Positions 13,450-24,100 of a stretch of 64,000 nt of DNA are shown piece after piece (the first letter of the stretch is position 1; the number at the start of each line of letters is the position of its first letter). The DNA is from Macrotrachela quadricornifera. Lineage: Eukaryota > Rotifera > Eurotatoria > Philodinida > Philodinidae. The position numbers and the translations under genes are program-made. The notes beneath the pieces were generated by a model that saw only the letters and a program-made list of their open reading frames with translations, did not search any database and had not been told where the DNA came from. The stretch is taken from NCBI GenBank assembly GCA_022393335.1, contig JAJEKB010018899.1, positions 46,927 through 110,926 on the forward strand. The letters run 5' to 3'.

Positions 13450-13950
13450 AATGAAATGCAACGACAATCAAAGTTCGAGGGATGGCGAATCCATGGCAGA
13501 AGAACATGAACAAAGTTGTCAAGTGGACAGTAGCATCATAACTGAGTCGAAAGACGATAATGATAATTTGCCATGCATGGATGATTAGATGACTAATTGT
13601 GAATCGATGGGTGATGAGTCAAGCAAGGTCTCATATGAAGTCGAATACCAGAAAAATAATGCCATGGAACAATTGCGGATCATATTCTAATTATTGGACA
13701 TAGACCCAAACCATGACAAGTAATCCGTAAATTTCTTAATAAAGTTTTTGAAAAGATTCTTATATTTAGATCAGGGTGTCTCCTATTCGAGTCAAAGTTT
13801 CATAGAAATCTACATCGATTGTGTGATATGTTAGATGGAAACTCTCAAGCTTCGCATGATTTAAATCCGCACAGGATAATAGTATCTGAATCAAACGGTC
13901 TTACAAAGTGAACAAAACACGCTAAGAAAAGAAATATTGTTCACTTCATA
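13450..13950 (+). pseudogene. Possible decayed acidic coding fragment
   Basis: One plus-strand frame gives a polar, acidic protein-like reading (for example DSSIITESKDDNDNLPC) interrupted by TAG and TAA stops. It continues with a more hydrophobic piece containing FLKRFLYLDQGVSYSSQSF. No start, no clear splice sites and no family assignment. It could be the linker region of a dead transposon gene or chance. Confidence 0.2.
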
Positions 13951-15864
13951 AAGAAAAAACACGTCAATCAAAACTGAGCCCATAGTTTACCAAAATTTGT
14001 TTTCGTCTATTTTTCTTGTAATAACAGTAAATTTGGTCGTAGAGTGATGGTCCACAACAGTATGGAGTAATGATGATTAGGATCATACTCTTAAAAATTT
14101 TGTTCCCTATCTAAATCCAAATTTTTAGCTTATTCTAGCTGACTCTTGAAACATTATGAAGGAAACAACTGTCTTTCGAGAAAAAATATTGTAATACTAA
14201 ATTGAGTTAGTCAGTATTTGAACATTTTCTCCATCTTAACTTGTCGAAATCTTTTCGAGTCATATCGCATTTGAAAGAGCAAGTTTCGCTCTACAAAAAC
14301 TGTATATATGTACATATCTGTTACACCTTCATTATCAAGGAATCCCTATCACAAAATTGGACCGACCGTACGAGATTTTCTGCTTTTTTCCTCGTTCTTC
14401 TTTGAAGTGCAAGGCTGCATTTCTCTACGAACGTCAACTGTGTCAGGGATTTTTTATGGTTTTGAATAGAAAAAATACAGGGCTATCCAGCAAGATTTCC
14501 AGGCATTTAATAATATCGAGAGATAGTCCGTGAAATATATGGTTTTTTGATAAGCGAATCCCTATAAGCCGAGACGGTGAACACAGAAAACTTGCTCAAT
14601 TTAAGATGCGTTGTAGAGGGAAGAATTTTATGAATATTGATGCAAACCACTTCAAAAAATATTGAATCCTCGATTTTCTATAAGCATTTTACGGAAAGCC
14701 CTAAAAATGACTACTTCGACCAAGGGGGCTCTTGTTTTGGATGTCAGTTTTAGACTCCGTTTCTAGGGATGGGAAGCCGATGTGGCTTCTGGGTTCTCAA
14801 GAAGTAAGAACACTGGCTAAACTTATGTTCTGAGCGTTTTTTAATAGATTTCCTTATTCTTATGAACTCGGTGCTGGTTTCCGTTCCTAAGAATCGGAGT
14901 ACCCATAGTGACTTGGTTCAAAACGACAGAAACAATATGTCTAAAGACTCCAGCGGGTTGAAAAACATGTAAAACAAAATTGTCAAGTGGTTTTTCGTTC
15001 CTAGAAACCTGGAAGTTGGTATGAGTTCTGAGCTTCTAGAAACTGACATCCTTAGTTAGCGGATTTATCTCACTGTAGCTTGCGTTACCCACTAAATTTT
15101 ATTCTTTTTAGGTAGTTGCAATCAATGGAGAATCGGGACATCTTCAATAAGTCCAGCTAACTTATTTCATATGAAATTTCATGTTTAGATTTTATGAAGT
15201 GAATACTTACGTGTGATTGAAAGCGATTGAAAAATGAAGCTTTTACTTTTGACAACAAGCTGCTTTTATAGAGAAGAAAAAGAGAATGTTATTGCAAATA
15301 GAAAAAAGAAAAGAGGAAAATGTGTCGTACTTCTGTTTTGTGTGAGATGAAAAAAAAGCCCACACGAAAAAATGACATAGGTAAAGTTGCCAACGGATTC
15401 TATTAACTATCGTTAAAAGTCACCCAATGACCGGCGCTGGATCTCTAGAAGATTGTGCTGGGTAGACAACTTGATTCTAGACCGAATAGTCTTATGATCA
15501 AGATTGGTCATCGCTCGAAAAATAGGAGTTTTACCCGAAATATTGGATTTTTAAAGGACTCTAGTTGGTATTTAAGCATGGTATGCGTTCGACTTCTAGA
15601 AGGTTGTACTGGGTGAAAAATTTAATATTGCGTCGAGTGATATTATGTTTAATTTGTTGGACTAAGCGTGGTCTTTACGAGTAAACATAAGAAACTGATA
15701 AGTTGTTTTTTAAATTTCACTAATGTCAAATGGTAGAGCTTATTGAGCTATTAACTAATGCAATAGTCATTTGGGTCAACAGCCACATTTAAGAATAAAT
15801 CTCTAATATATAAAGTGTTTGGAAAGTTACTAAAGTAGATAGAAAAAAGTGAGTATCACCATTA

Positions 15865-16669
15865 CAACTCGAGCAAACGCGCTGATTTTTTTACTAGTAA
15901 TAAAAGCATGTTCATCCTCCATATCTATAAAGACAAGCCTAGAGGGAACATTTCTCAAGTACGATCGATGATTTCGACAAAAAAATGATATTTTTCTTCG
16001 CACAAAGAAAAAACAATGTACAGGGTAGGAAATTATGTTTTTCCAAGAGGATCTGGTTCAAACTGCTGACGATATAAAACTGAGTTTAATGCCAAATGAA
16101 AGCCCGTGAAAAATCAGATATATGAGTATAATTGACAATCCAAAGGATGACTATGCATTAGAGAATTATGGAACTGCAGCCATATGGTTGGGGACTTCCG
16201 TGGGTGTTAAGTGACAAAACTATAAGCTTCTTTAAAAACCCATTCGTCTATCCCTCTTTATAGAGTTCTCTCCGCTGATCATTTTAATAAAAACAAAATT
16301 TTAGTTTAACGGATAGACGACGATGCTAGAATGCAAATACCGCAAAAACATCTTAGCTTCAGCATATATATCTGTTTGAGATGTTCAGTATTTTGACTCT
16401 AGTACTGTCGTCGATTAGTGAAAATTAAATTTCGTTTTTACCAAAAGATCAACACAGAGAGCTCTATAAAGAGACATATGAATCAATTTTTTGCGAAGCG
16501 TCTATTTTCCTATCCTATACATTGGTTTTCCTTTGTGCGAAAAAATAACATTTTTTTGGTCGAAGTCACCGGTGGTACTTGAGAAAGATTCTCTCTAGTC
16601 TTATTTTTATGAAAATGGAACATACAAGTGCCTTTATTACTGGTAAAAAATCAGCTCATTTGCTCGAGC
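15865..16669. mobile_element. 805-bp foldback element inserted in the mariner left terminal repeat
   Basis: The ends are CTCGAGCAAA (15868) and TTTGCTCGAG (16659-16668). Complementarity continues inward: CGCTGATTTTTTACTAGTAATAAA on the left pairs with TTTATTACTGGTAAAAAATCAGC on the right, and matching TCGCACAAAG and CTTTGTGCGA blocks lie further in. A second inner inverted pair surrounds about 16240-16490. TA flanks both sides (15863-15864 and 16670-16671), so it is probably a non-autonomous Tc1/mariner-mobilised element. The open frame inside it at 16579-16827 is not a gene. Confidence 0.7.
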
Positions 16670-16799
16670 TATTGAGTTGGTACGACATTTTTTGCCTTTT
16701 TTTCTTAAATTTCCTAGAACAGCCGAGAAGTTCTAGAAGTTTCCATAGTAAGGGTATATATATAGGGGATACGAATATCTTTCGAAGAACGACAAAACT

Positions 16800-17154
16800 A
16801 TGGATATCGACGTTGATCGTGAATTAGAAATAAAGATATCTCGTAAGGCGCTGCGTGTGCTTCTGCTTCATAAATTCCATTTGGGTCACAAAGCAACGGA
16901 AGCAACAAGGATATACTCTCCATTCGTACAGCACAACATTGGTTCGATCGGTTCAAGAACGGTAACTTCAAACTCGATGATTTTCTTCATACAGGAAGAC
17001 CACCAGAGACGGATATGGACCACTTAAAGCAGCTTATTGAAGAGGATCCAAGATTGACTACACGGTGTTTAGCAGAGCGACTTAAGTGCTCTCATACTAT
17101 AGTAGAAGGATATCTGGATGAATTAGACAAAACGTGGAAATATGGTGTTTGGAT
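16800..17154 (+). pseudogene. Mariner transposase, N-terminal half (helix-turn-helix region)
   Basis: It starts at an ATG after an A-rich leader. The first frame gives the paired-type helix LHKFHLGHKATEATR, and after a frame change near 16915 the frame continues through TAQHWFDRFKNGNF and HTGRPPE to EDPRLTTRCLAERLKCSH and KTWKYGVW. This order is the standard N-terminal DNA-binding part of mariner transposases. The reading is cut at 17154 by the hAT-like element; the C-terminal half resumes at 18788. At least one frameshift plus the insertion make it non-functional. Confidence 0.85.
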
Positions 17155-17819
17155 CAGAGCCCGAAACGAAGCGAAGATTCGTCGAGGCACCTCGCTTCGC
17201 TTCGGTTTTAACCGAGGCGAAGCGAGTCGAAGCAGAGTTTTTGAATTCTTAGACGATGCGAAGCGAGGCGAGGCGAGAGGTAGTCGAAGCGAAGCGAACC
17301 GAGGTGAAAAGTGGCGCCTCGGTTTTCAATGACATTTTTATTAGTGAAAAATATCTTTTTCTACTGGTTGCTCAATTCTATTAATTGAAAGCGCATTCGG
17401 TATGGACTAAATAAACAGCTTCTGTCCACTTCTTCTTTTGTTTGATTTTCAACTTTATTTCTATCTGCTTCGCTTATTTGGTCGTGAAATATATGTTCAA
17501 CTTCTATATGGATGGCTTTGAGCGATAAGTGTATTTTGATCTCTTCACTTGACCGAGCCAGGTATCTCTCCAATATTTCTTATTTTTAGAAATAGATTGA
17601 AACACTGTTGAAAAATAAGAAAGATGAATATAAAATTGTAAAACGCAACGGCGGCCACCACTCGAACCATTAACAGTTAATGATATATTATTTCTACGGT
17701 CAATTAAAAACAACAAAGTGAAGATATGAACAGGATAAAACATTGTTTGCTAGTTTTCTGTTTTTGTTCCTTTATTAAAAAGGAATGTCTCTCATTTACC
17801 CTAAATTCTAGTACGCAAA

Positions 17820-18465
17820 ATCTACCTATAAATCAAATCCATATTTTTGGATTCCCAGACAAATAAAACGAAAAGTGATACAGTATTAGGGATTTTCTAA
17901 TTTAGAGATTTTTTCTCGATTGATGACGAATTCCACTCTTTCACAACGAATTTGTGACCAGTTATTTTTTAAAACATCTGAAATTGGTCATCTGATTATA
18001 AGATAGCTACTTACAGCAGTTATTAATTCGATATGAATGTGATGGAACTGGTCACCAAATTCTATGATCGCTAATTACAGCAGTCATTAATTCCATATCG
18101 ATGTCATACAACTGGTCAGCAGATTCTATGATAGCTGTTTACAGCAATTATCAACTTAATATGAATATCATGAAACTAGCCACTAGATTCTAAGATACCT
18201 ATCTACAGTAGCTATTGTAGAATCTGATAGCTAGTTCTATCAGCTTCATATCGAATAAATGCTGTAAGTATCCATCTTAGAATCTGGTGACCACTTTCAG
18301 GTGTTTTAGAAAATAACTGATCACCAGTTTGTTGCAAAATAGTGAAATCCGTCATCAATCGATAAAAAAATCCCTAAATTAAAATTCCTAATACTGCATT
18401 ACCTTTCGTTTTATCAGTCTGAGAATCCAAAAAATCTGGATTTGATTTAGGGGTAGATTCTGGGT
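17820..18465. mobile_element. Foldback element nested inside the hAT-like element
   Basis: Left-arm motifs AATCTACC, AAATCCATATTTTTGGATT, ACAGTATTAGGGATTTT and TCGATTGATGACGAATTCCA are mirrored in the right arm as GGTAGATT, AATCCAAAAAATCTGGATTTG, AAAATTCCTAATACTG and a block around 18345-18365. Each arm is about 180 bases and they enclose 64-bp tandem repeats. No coding capacity. Exact ends and a target duplication were not resolved; it may alternatively be the palindromic core of the hAT-like element itself. Confidence 0.55.
18001..18280. repeat. 64-bp tandem repeats in the palindrome core
   Basis: The block GATAGCTACTTACAGCAGTT starts at 18002 and recurs in diverged form at 18066, 18130 and 18194, an exact 64-base spacing. 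Each unit carries GGAACTGGTCACCAAATTCTA-like sequence. A further copy in inverted orientation occupies roughly 18205-18290. Subterminal arrays of this kind are typical of foldback transposons. Confidence 0.7.
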
Positions 18466-18787
18466 GCCAGAGTTTGAAGTAAATGAAACATACCATTAGA
18501 AAGTAAAATTGTATCAGATAAGTTAATTAAAAATTTCATACAATCTAGATGTTCGGCAGTGCAGAACTAGAATACGTATTTAATATACTCAAAATTCTCA
18601 CAACTGTTTAATATAACATCGCTAAAAACCGAAGCGAAGCGAGGCGAGTCGAAGCGAGACCTTCACGAGGCGAAGCGAGGCGAAGCAGACTTTTCAAAAT
18701 TGACTACGAGGCGAGGCGAAGCGAGGCAGAGCAGTAACGAAGCGAAGCGAGCCGAAGGGGTGAAATATTGCCTCGTTTCGGGCTCTG

Positions 18788-19440
18788 GTTTGGATGCCAC
18801 ATCAGCTTCAACAGAGAGTTGACCCTTGTATGGAATTAGTAACATCTTATCGCAACTATCAATGGCTCCATATTCTTATTACTGGTGATGAAAAGTGGCT
18901 GATGTATGTTAACCACACGCGCAAGCGACAATAGTTGGGAGTTGGACAAAGTAGTGTACCTATAACCAAAAATGGTTTTCATCCAAAGAAAATTATGTTG
19001 AGCGTTTGGCAGGGTGTAAAACGAATTATTCATTGGGGACTTCTTCCAGTTGGCTGCACCATCACTGCTGATATCCATTGCCAACAATTGGATTGAGTTG
19101 CAGTAAGATTCAAGGAAAAGCAGGATAGAATTAATTTTTTGCATGACAACACCAGACCCTACATTGCAAAGTCGACGCGTGAAAAATTATTGGAACTCGG
19201 ATGGGTTACGGTTTCACATTCACCTTATTCTCCAGACTTGATTTCCACAGATTACCATTTGTACTGTTCTCTGTGTAATCATCTACGCGAGAAAAAGTTC
19301 GACGACGAGAACGACTTCAAAATGGACCTTGCCAACTTCTACGAACGAGCTATCCTTTATCTGTCCGAGCGCTAGCGACAAGTCATAGATAGTAAAGGAG
19401 CATATATTGTTGAAAGTTAGTTGTAATCTTGAAGTTAAAA
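18788..19440 (+). pseudogene. Mariner transposase, C-terminal catalytic half
   Basis: Reading resumes after the 8-bp duplication with LQQRVD, then LITGDEKWLMYVNHTRKRQ, HPKKIMLSVWQGVK, TITADIHCQQLD, KQDRINFLHDNTRP, STREKLLELGWVT, HSPYSPDLISTDYHLYCSL and LREKKFDDENDFKMDLANF. The three catalytic aspartates of the mariner DD34D triad are visible (GDEKW, HDN, SPDL). In-frame stops follow RKRQ (near 18931) and QQLD (near 19096), so it is dead. Similarity between the two halves and to intact mariners suggests fairly recent inactivation. Confidence 0.85.
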
Positions 19441-19515
19441 AATAAAAATAAAATTTAAAATATTTCGTGCTAACTCAATATAATGGTGATACTCAATTTT
19501 TTTTTGGTAAACTGA

Positions 19516-21108
19516 CTGCTGGTCCACCTTGTTTATTAATATGAGATTCTAATAAGATTTGCTAGTTTTCAAAATCATAATACAATAAACCATATTTAAC
19601 GATCGATCATGAAAAGAGAGCATTTTGTTTTAATAATAGCCGAGAATATGACTGACGATAAATTTTTATTTTATAACATTTTTTTTGGATAAATTATCAT
19701 AGAATGAAATTGCATATTTCTTGAAAATGAATCATCAATGAAGATCTTTAAATAAGTGTATTTTGTATATCTCCAAAGTAGTTAGAAAAGACTATTTTAT
19801 CGATCAGTTACAGTCGATGAGTTGACATATTTCAAATATTTATGAAGGATAAACTTATTAAAAGAATGCATGACATCATTCGATTTGATATCTCAAATTA
19901 GATTGATTAGTGATGTCTAATAAAAAGAAAGATTGAATAAATTCTTGCGATTTATTTTATTAACATTATTCAAAGGTTGTAATAAATATCGGCTTGACTT
20001 TGATAAAAACATGATAATATTGAGTTATTAGTATTTGCGAAATCTTCTGATATATTGTCAAATAATGTTGTAGAGCTTTCCATCGATATTTACGTACTAC
20101 TTAGGTTAAATTGAATCAATAGTTTACCTTGGACAACAACATTATTTTTTATGCCTAAACCAACATGTTGCACCATCACCATGATCACTAATTGATACCT
20201 GCTAACAATTTTCTGGAGATGAATTAGTAAAAAAAACAAAATGGTGCTATTCCAAACCATTTATGCATAACTTCAATTGAGATCGTTGATGATAGGATAA
20301 ATGAATGAAGAATTATAATACAAGTAGTACGCCTATGCAACATAATGAAATGAAATTCTTTAATGTAAATTACAATTGATTGCTCTATATATATATATGT
20401 ATCATTAGAAAAGAATAGACTATTGTTGAATAATTGGCAGCCAAGCATTGTGTTATACTCTTTGAAAAAAACAGACGAATCAACATTCAATAATAAAATA
20501 AACCAATTCGCTATTAAATTATTATTTTATTTATGACAAACGATTCTTTTTCTTTAGGATAATGTTTTTTTTTTAATTATATTGAATATTATTTAAACAG
20601 ATTTGCAAAAGGTTCAACTACAGTATGAGGGCATCTTATACATCAATTGGTAGACATATTAAAGAGTGAGAATATCAAAAATTGATTACCATTGTATCGT
20701 TATTTTGCAGTTGTACCAAAACGTGTTATTCTATCTCTTTGTGATAATGAAACAAAACCGAATCATTGTTTTAGATTATTATTTTTATTCGAATTAAGTA
20801 AAAAAAAATACGAGAATGCGAAGGAAAGAGCATGTATAAACTTCTAAACAACATAGCAATTTTCAATTCGATAGTGCATTTAATAAAGGTACAAGAGGGA
20901 GAACTTTTGCTCATTATTGTTTGAGAATAAAAAATATAAAAGTAGAGTGTGACAACGGAAAAAACAATAAATAATGCCTAACTCTGATGATTATTTACTG
21001 AGGTTGTGTTAATTCGTACGAACGAAAAATAATAGAGTTCTTAACAGCTTATTCATTCTTAAAGCACTTGTCTGTATCATTGTTATTTTTGAGAGAAATA
21101 GAAAGAAA
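19516..21108. other. Intergenic stretch, nothing recognised
   Basis: AT-rich DNA between the mariner right end and the terminal exon of the cysteine-rich membrane protein gene. A short AT microsatellite (ATATATATATATG) is at about 20386-20400. No credible gene is seen on either strand. Confidence 0.5.
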
Positions 21109-24100
21109 TCAATACCATGATCGCCGCCTTCGTTTCTGTTGATTTTGACGAATATCAGTCAGACATTGCTTGAGATAAATATTTTCTTGAATTAATTCAT
21201 TGATTTGACTTCTCATAGTGAGAACGTCGTTCGAAGGATGTTCTTTTTTATTGCCATGTGTGCTGGATTTTTCATTGGAGTATTCAAGTAAACATTCAAC
21301 AGACAAATAATTGGATGAAAGAACAGCTTTGTCAACTCGTGGTGTAGTTAATAGAAGAGTAGATTGAGCTAGAAGAATAATCGATTAGGTTTGTTTAGCT
21401 CAGGTTAACGAATAGAAAGTGCATGTTAGACTTGGGAAATTACAGTTAAGGATGCATTACTTTTGGATTATGAAGAAAAAGTTCAACAGGATTTCAACAA
21501 TATTGTCAATTGCTATAGAATGATCCATCAGTATCTATATTACAAAAAAAAGTCTAATATCTCCATTTTAATTTGATCAATTGGATTGATACTTTTCTCA
21601 ATAATAGGAGAGAGCTTCGAATTTTTTATAAGAAAACTATTAACAGCTACTGGCTTGAACTATTACTATTGATTTCGATGAAAAATGTGGATCCATCTAA
21701 GTAAATCTCAATCGTCCCTGCTCTATTAAACATATATTATTGAAGAAGAAATTATAAACAAATTGTCGTAAGATATTTAGAAAAATCTAGAACAATCGAT
21801 TTTTATTAAAGTTTTGTTAAAAGATTTGGAATACATATTTCACTGAAAGCAAGGATTTTAATGGTCCAATATTTCAAAAGAACGGCGCAAGCAATGAAGT
21901 TGACATTCCTTATAACTGTACATATCACTGAGTTCTACATACAATATTTGAGGACTAGAAATGGATAGAGTTCTGAAATTTTCATTATGAATAGAACCAA
22001 TAAGGATTTATCTGTGTTAAAATTTTCAATTCTGCAGAGTTTTGTATTCATCTAGAAAATCATGTCAAAATTGAGTTTTTAAAACTAAAATCTCAATCTT
22101 TTGTCACGATTGCCTGGTAAGATATTGAGTAGTGTAGAAATTATCAGTTAGAATTTGCATGCATCCTTTGTGCCTCGTAGCCTGATGGAAAAACAAACAC
22201 TGAATCTCTAGAAACTATCTAGTAAAAAAATGATTGTTGGGTGATACAAACGGGATACCAATTCGTTTACTTGCCATCGGTATCAATCGTAAAATTTTGT
22301 CTTAATCCTCATATATAGGCAACTGACAATGTAACATACATTGGTCATCATTTGGGATTTGTAATACATGTGAAATTGTGCAAAATTTGTTGATCTTGAT
22401 TGCACAGGAATACTCGTAGCTTACTTCGATAAGCTAATATTTCTTTACTAAAACTTAATAGTGTTGGTTCATAGCAATAATTATTAACAGTTGTCTTATA
22501 TACAAAGTTTTATATTCCCATCTAGCACTGAGGAATAGATCACTCCAATTGATCAAATCAAAGTAGGAAGGTTGAATTCTTTTATCATATAGAAGCTTAT
22601 GGACCATCCTATTTATTAGATATTGATGAGATTTTATACATCTCAATATCCTAATAATATTTGCATATCAATTTAGCTCGTAGAGCTGAAAGATCTCGCC
22701 TAGCTCCACTCAAGTTGAATTGGAGCTATTTACATAGTTACAGAATAGCTCGGCAATCAACCAACTTTTTTTGAGTTGTAAATTGCTATGCATCTAATTG
22801 CAATACTCTGGCAAAAATAAATCTTATCATAAGCTGAATGATAGAATTAGATCGACAGACGAACTTAAAAAATGTCCAGCACAGTTAATCCATACTTTAT
22901 AGAAAGAAAAATGAGTTTCGAAAGGTGCGAATTTGTGAAATTCAACTTTTGAAAAACTTCTGACGATTCCACAAAAAAGTTTACAGTCACTGCTCGGTAG
23001 AGATAGTTGGGTGTGCAAGTCTACAATAGCACCTGGTACTGCTGAGATTTTGACAACATTCCTTGTATGATCATGTTGTTGAATCGCTTGTTTGATTTTG
23101 ATCGTCAAATTGGATACCAAATTGTCAGGTAACTGAACAATTGTACTTTTTATTATTGATCGCAAATGTGATTCTAATGATTGTGGAATGGGTGACAGAG
23201 ACTGAAAAGAAAGGTCAAACTGGATTATGAATCGAAATTATCCATTATGCATAACGTCTTAGACTACTCCGAATGTTGTATATTTACTTATGTTTTTTAG
23301 ACTTTCGAATTTCATCATTTTAACTGTGAAATGTTAAGTACATGATAAACGAATCTTTCATAGAAAAATAACCTTGTGACAAAACGAACCTAAATAAATC
23401 GACTTTGATTGCACTCTTAATGATCAGAGATAGTATTTCGAGTTTTTCGTTACCGGATCGCCTGTTGAAAAATCTAAATACTAGCCTACAATGTAAGGAA
23501 ACAGACTGTCTACAAAATGAGCTGATAAAATTTTTATGAAGAAGTGTTGAGTAATGGAAGCGTCGTGAAAAACTAAACGCTCAATTTTTTTCTCGGTTAT
23601 GTAAGTTTCCAATTATCTAATATAGTTTCTCTTACAGTCTATAGATAAATATCTAAATACTGCAGAAAGTCGTAACTGTCAGTAAATAAAATGTGTATAA
23701 GAATGACTTACGTCGATAGCCGTCTCAATTTGAGGCGATTGTAATTGAGGTTCACGCAGATTATCACGAGCTGGTAGACAATGTCGAACAAGAGGATGAC
23801 ACCAGAGTTTGTAAATAATGAATATCATCGCAACTGTATCAATAAGTAGAAAAACGAAGAGAAGCGTATGAAAGACAAGTGCATTTAAGCGAATAATTGG
23901 TGATTGATTGTTCTGAACATAGTAAGGTTCTTCATTAAGTTTAGCAGTGAATGTTGTTCGATTCTTTAGATATCGCAGATACTGGCCATGTGTTTCGAAG
24001 TAGAAATGATCTGAGAGATCATCGATGTGCTTTATAGTTGCTTGCCATCTACCATAGTAATGTATCTTGCCATCCTTCCTTAGTGGCTTTGTGATATTAA

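Larger units (their letters stand above)
9590..15829. other. Long gene-poor region with decayed coding fragments
   Basis: There are about 6.2 kb without an intact gene. Only two stretches look once-coding: the minus-strand pieces at 12690-13160 and the plus-strand pieces at 13450-13950, listed separately. At about 13311 there is a solitary GTGCGGACCAAAAGTAGTA, which resembles the foldback-MITE end at 4145 but has no partner nearby. The rest is AT-rich DNA without recognisable structure. The missing 5' exon of the NHL gene may be hidden here. Confidence 0.45.
17155..18787. mobile_element. 1,633-bp hAT-like non-autonomous element with 8-bp target duplication
   Basis: The insertion begins CAGAGCCCGAAACGA and ends with the inverse TCGTTTCGGGCTCTG. 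It is flanked by GTTTGGAT at 17147-17154 and again at 18788-18795. An 8-bp duplication with CAG...CTG termini is the signature of hAT elements. Subterminal sequence is rich in GAAGCGAAGCGA-type and GAGGCGAAGCGAGG-type short repeats on both sides, with inverse orientation at the two ends. No hAT transposase reading frame is present, so it must have been moved in trans. Removing it plus one copy of the duplication makes the mariner halves abut. Confidence 0.85.
15830..19515 (+). mobile_element. Dead mariner-family transposon, disrupted by nested insertions
   Basis: Outer repeats are seen as GAGTATCACCATTA near 15851-15864 on the left and its inverse TAATGGTGATACTC near 19482-19495 on the right; the outermost ends are approximate. 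Inside are the two halves of a mariner transposase (16800-17154 and 18788-19440). With the two insertions removed (15865-16669 and 17155-18787) the element would be about 1.25 kb, the normal mariner size. The left repeat resumes after the first insertion as TTGAGTTGGTACGAC, matching the inverted right flank TTGAGTTAGCACGA, which places the foldback inside the terminal repeat. Confidence 0.75.

Noticed and set aside
16579..16827. Open frame inside the foldback and mariner region
   Set aside because: It spans the right arm of a palindrome and the mariner leader; it reflects repeat structure, not a gene.
17361..17743. Minus-strand open frames within the hAT-like element
   Set aside because: No hAT dimerisation or catalytic motifs; too short and overlapping in different frames.
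18001..18280. Possible CRISPR-like array of evenly spaced repeats
   Set aside because: The 64-bp units are direct tandem copies without unique spacers, and they lie inside a eukaryotic transposon palindrome.
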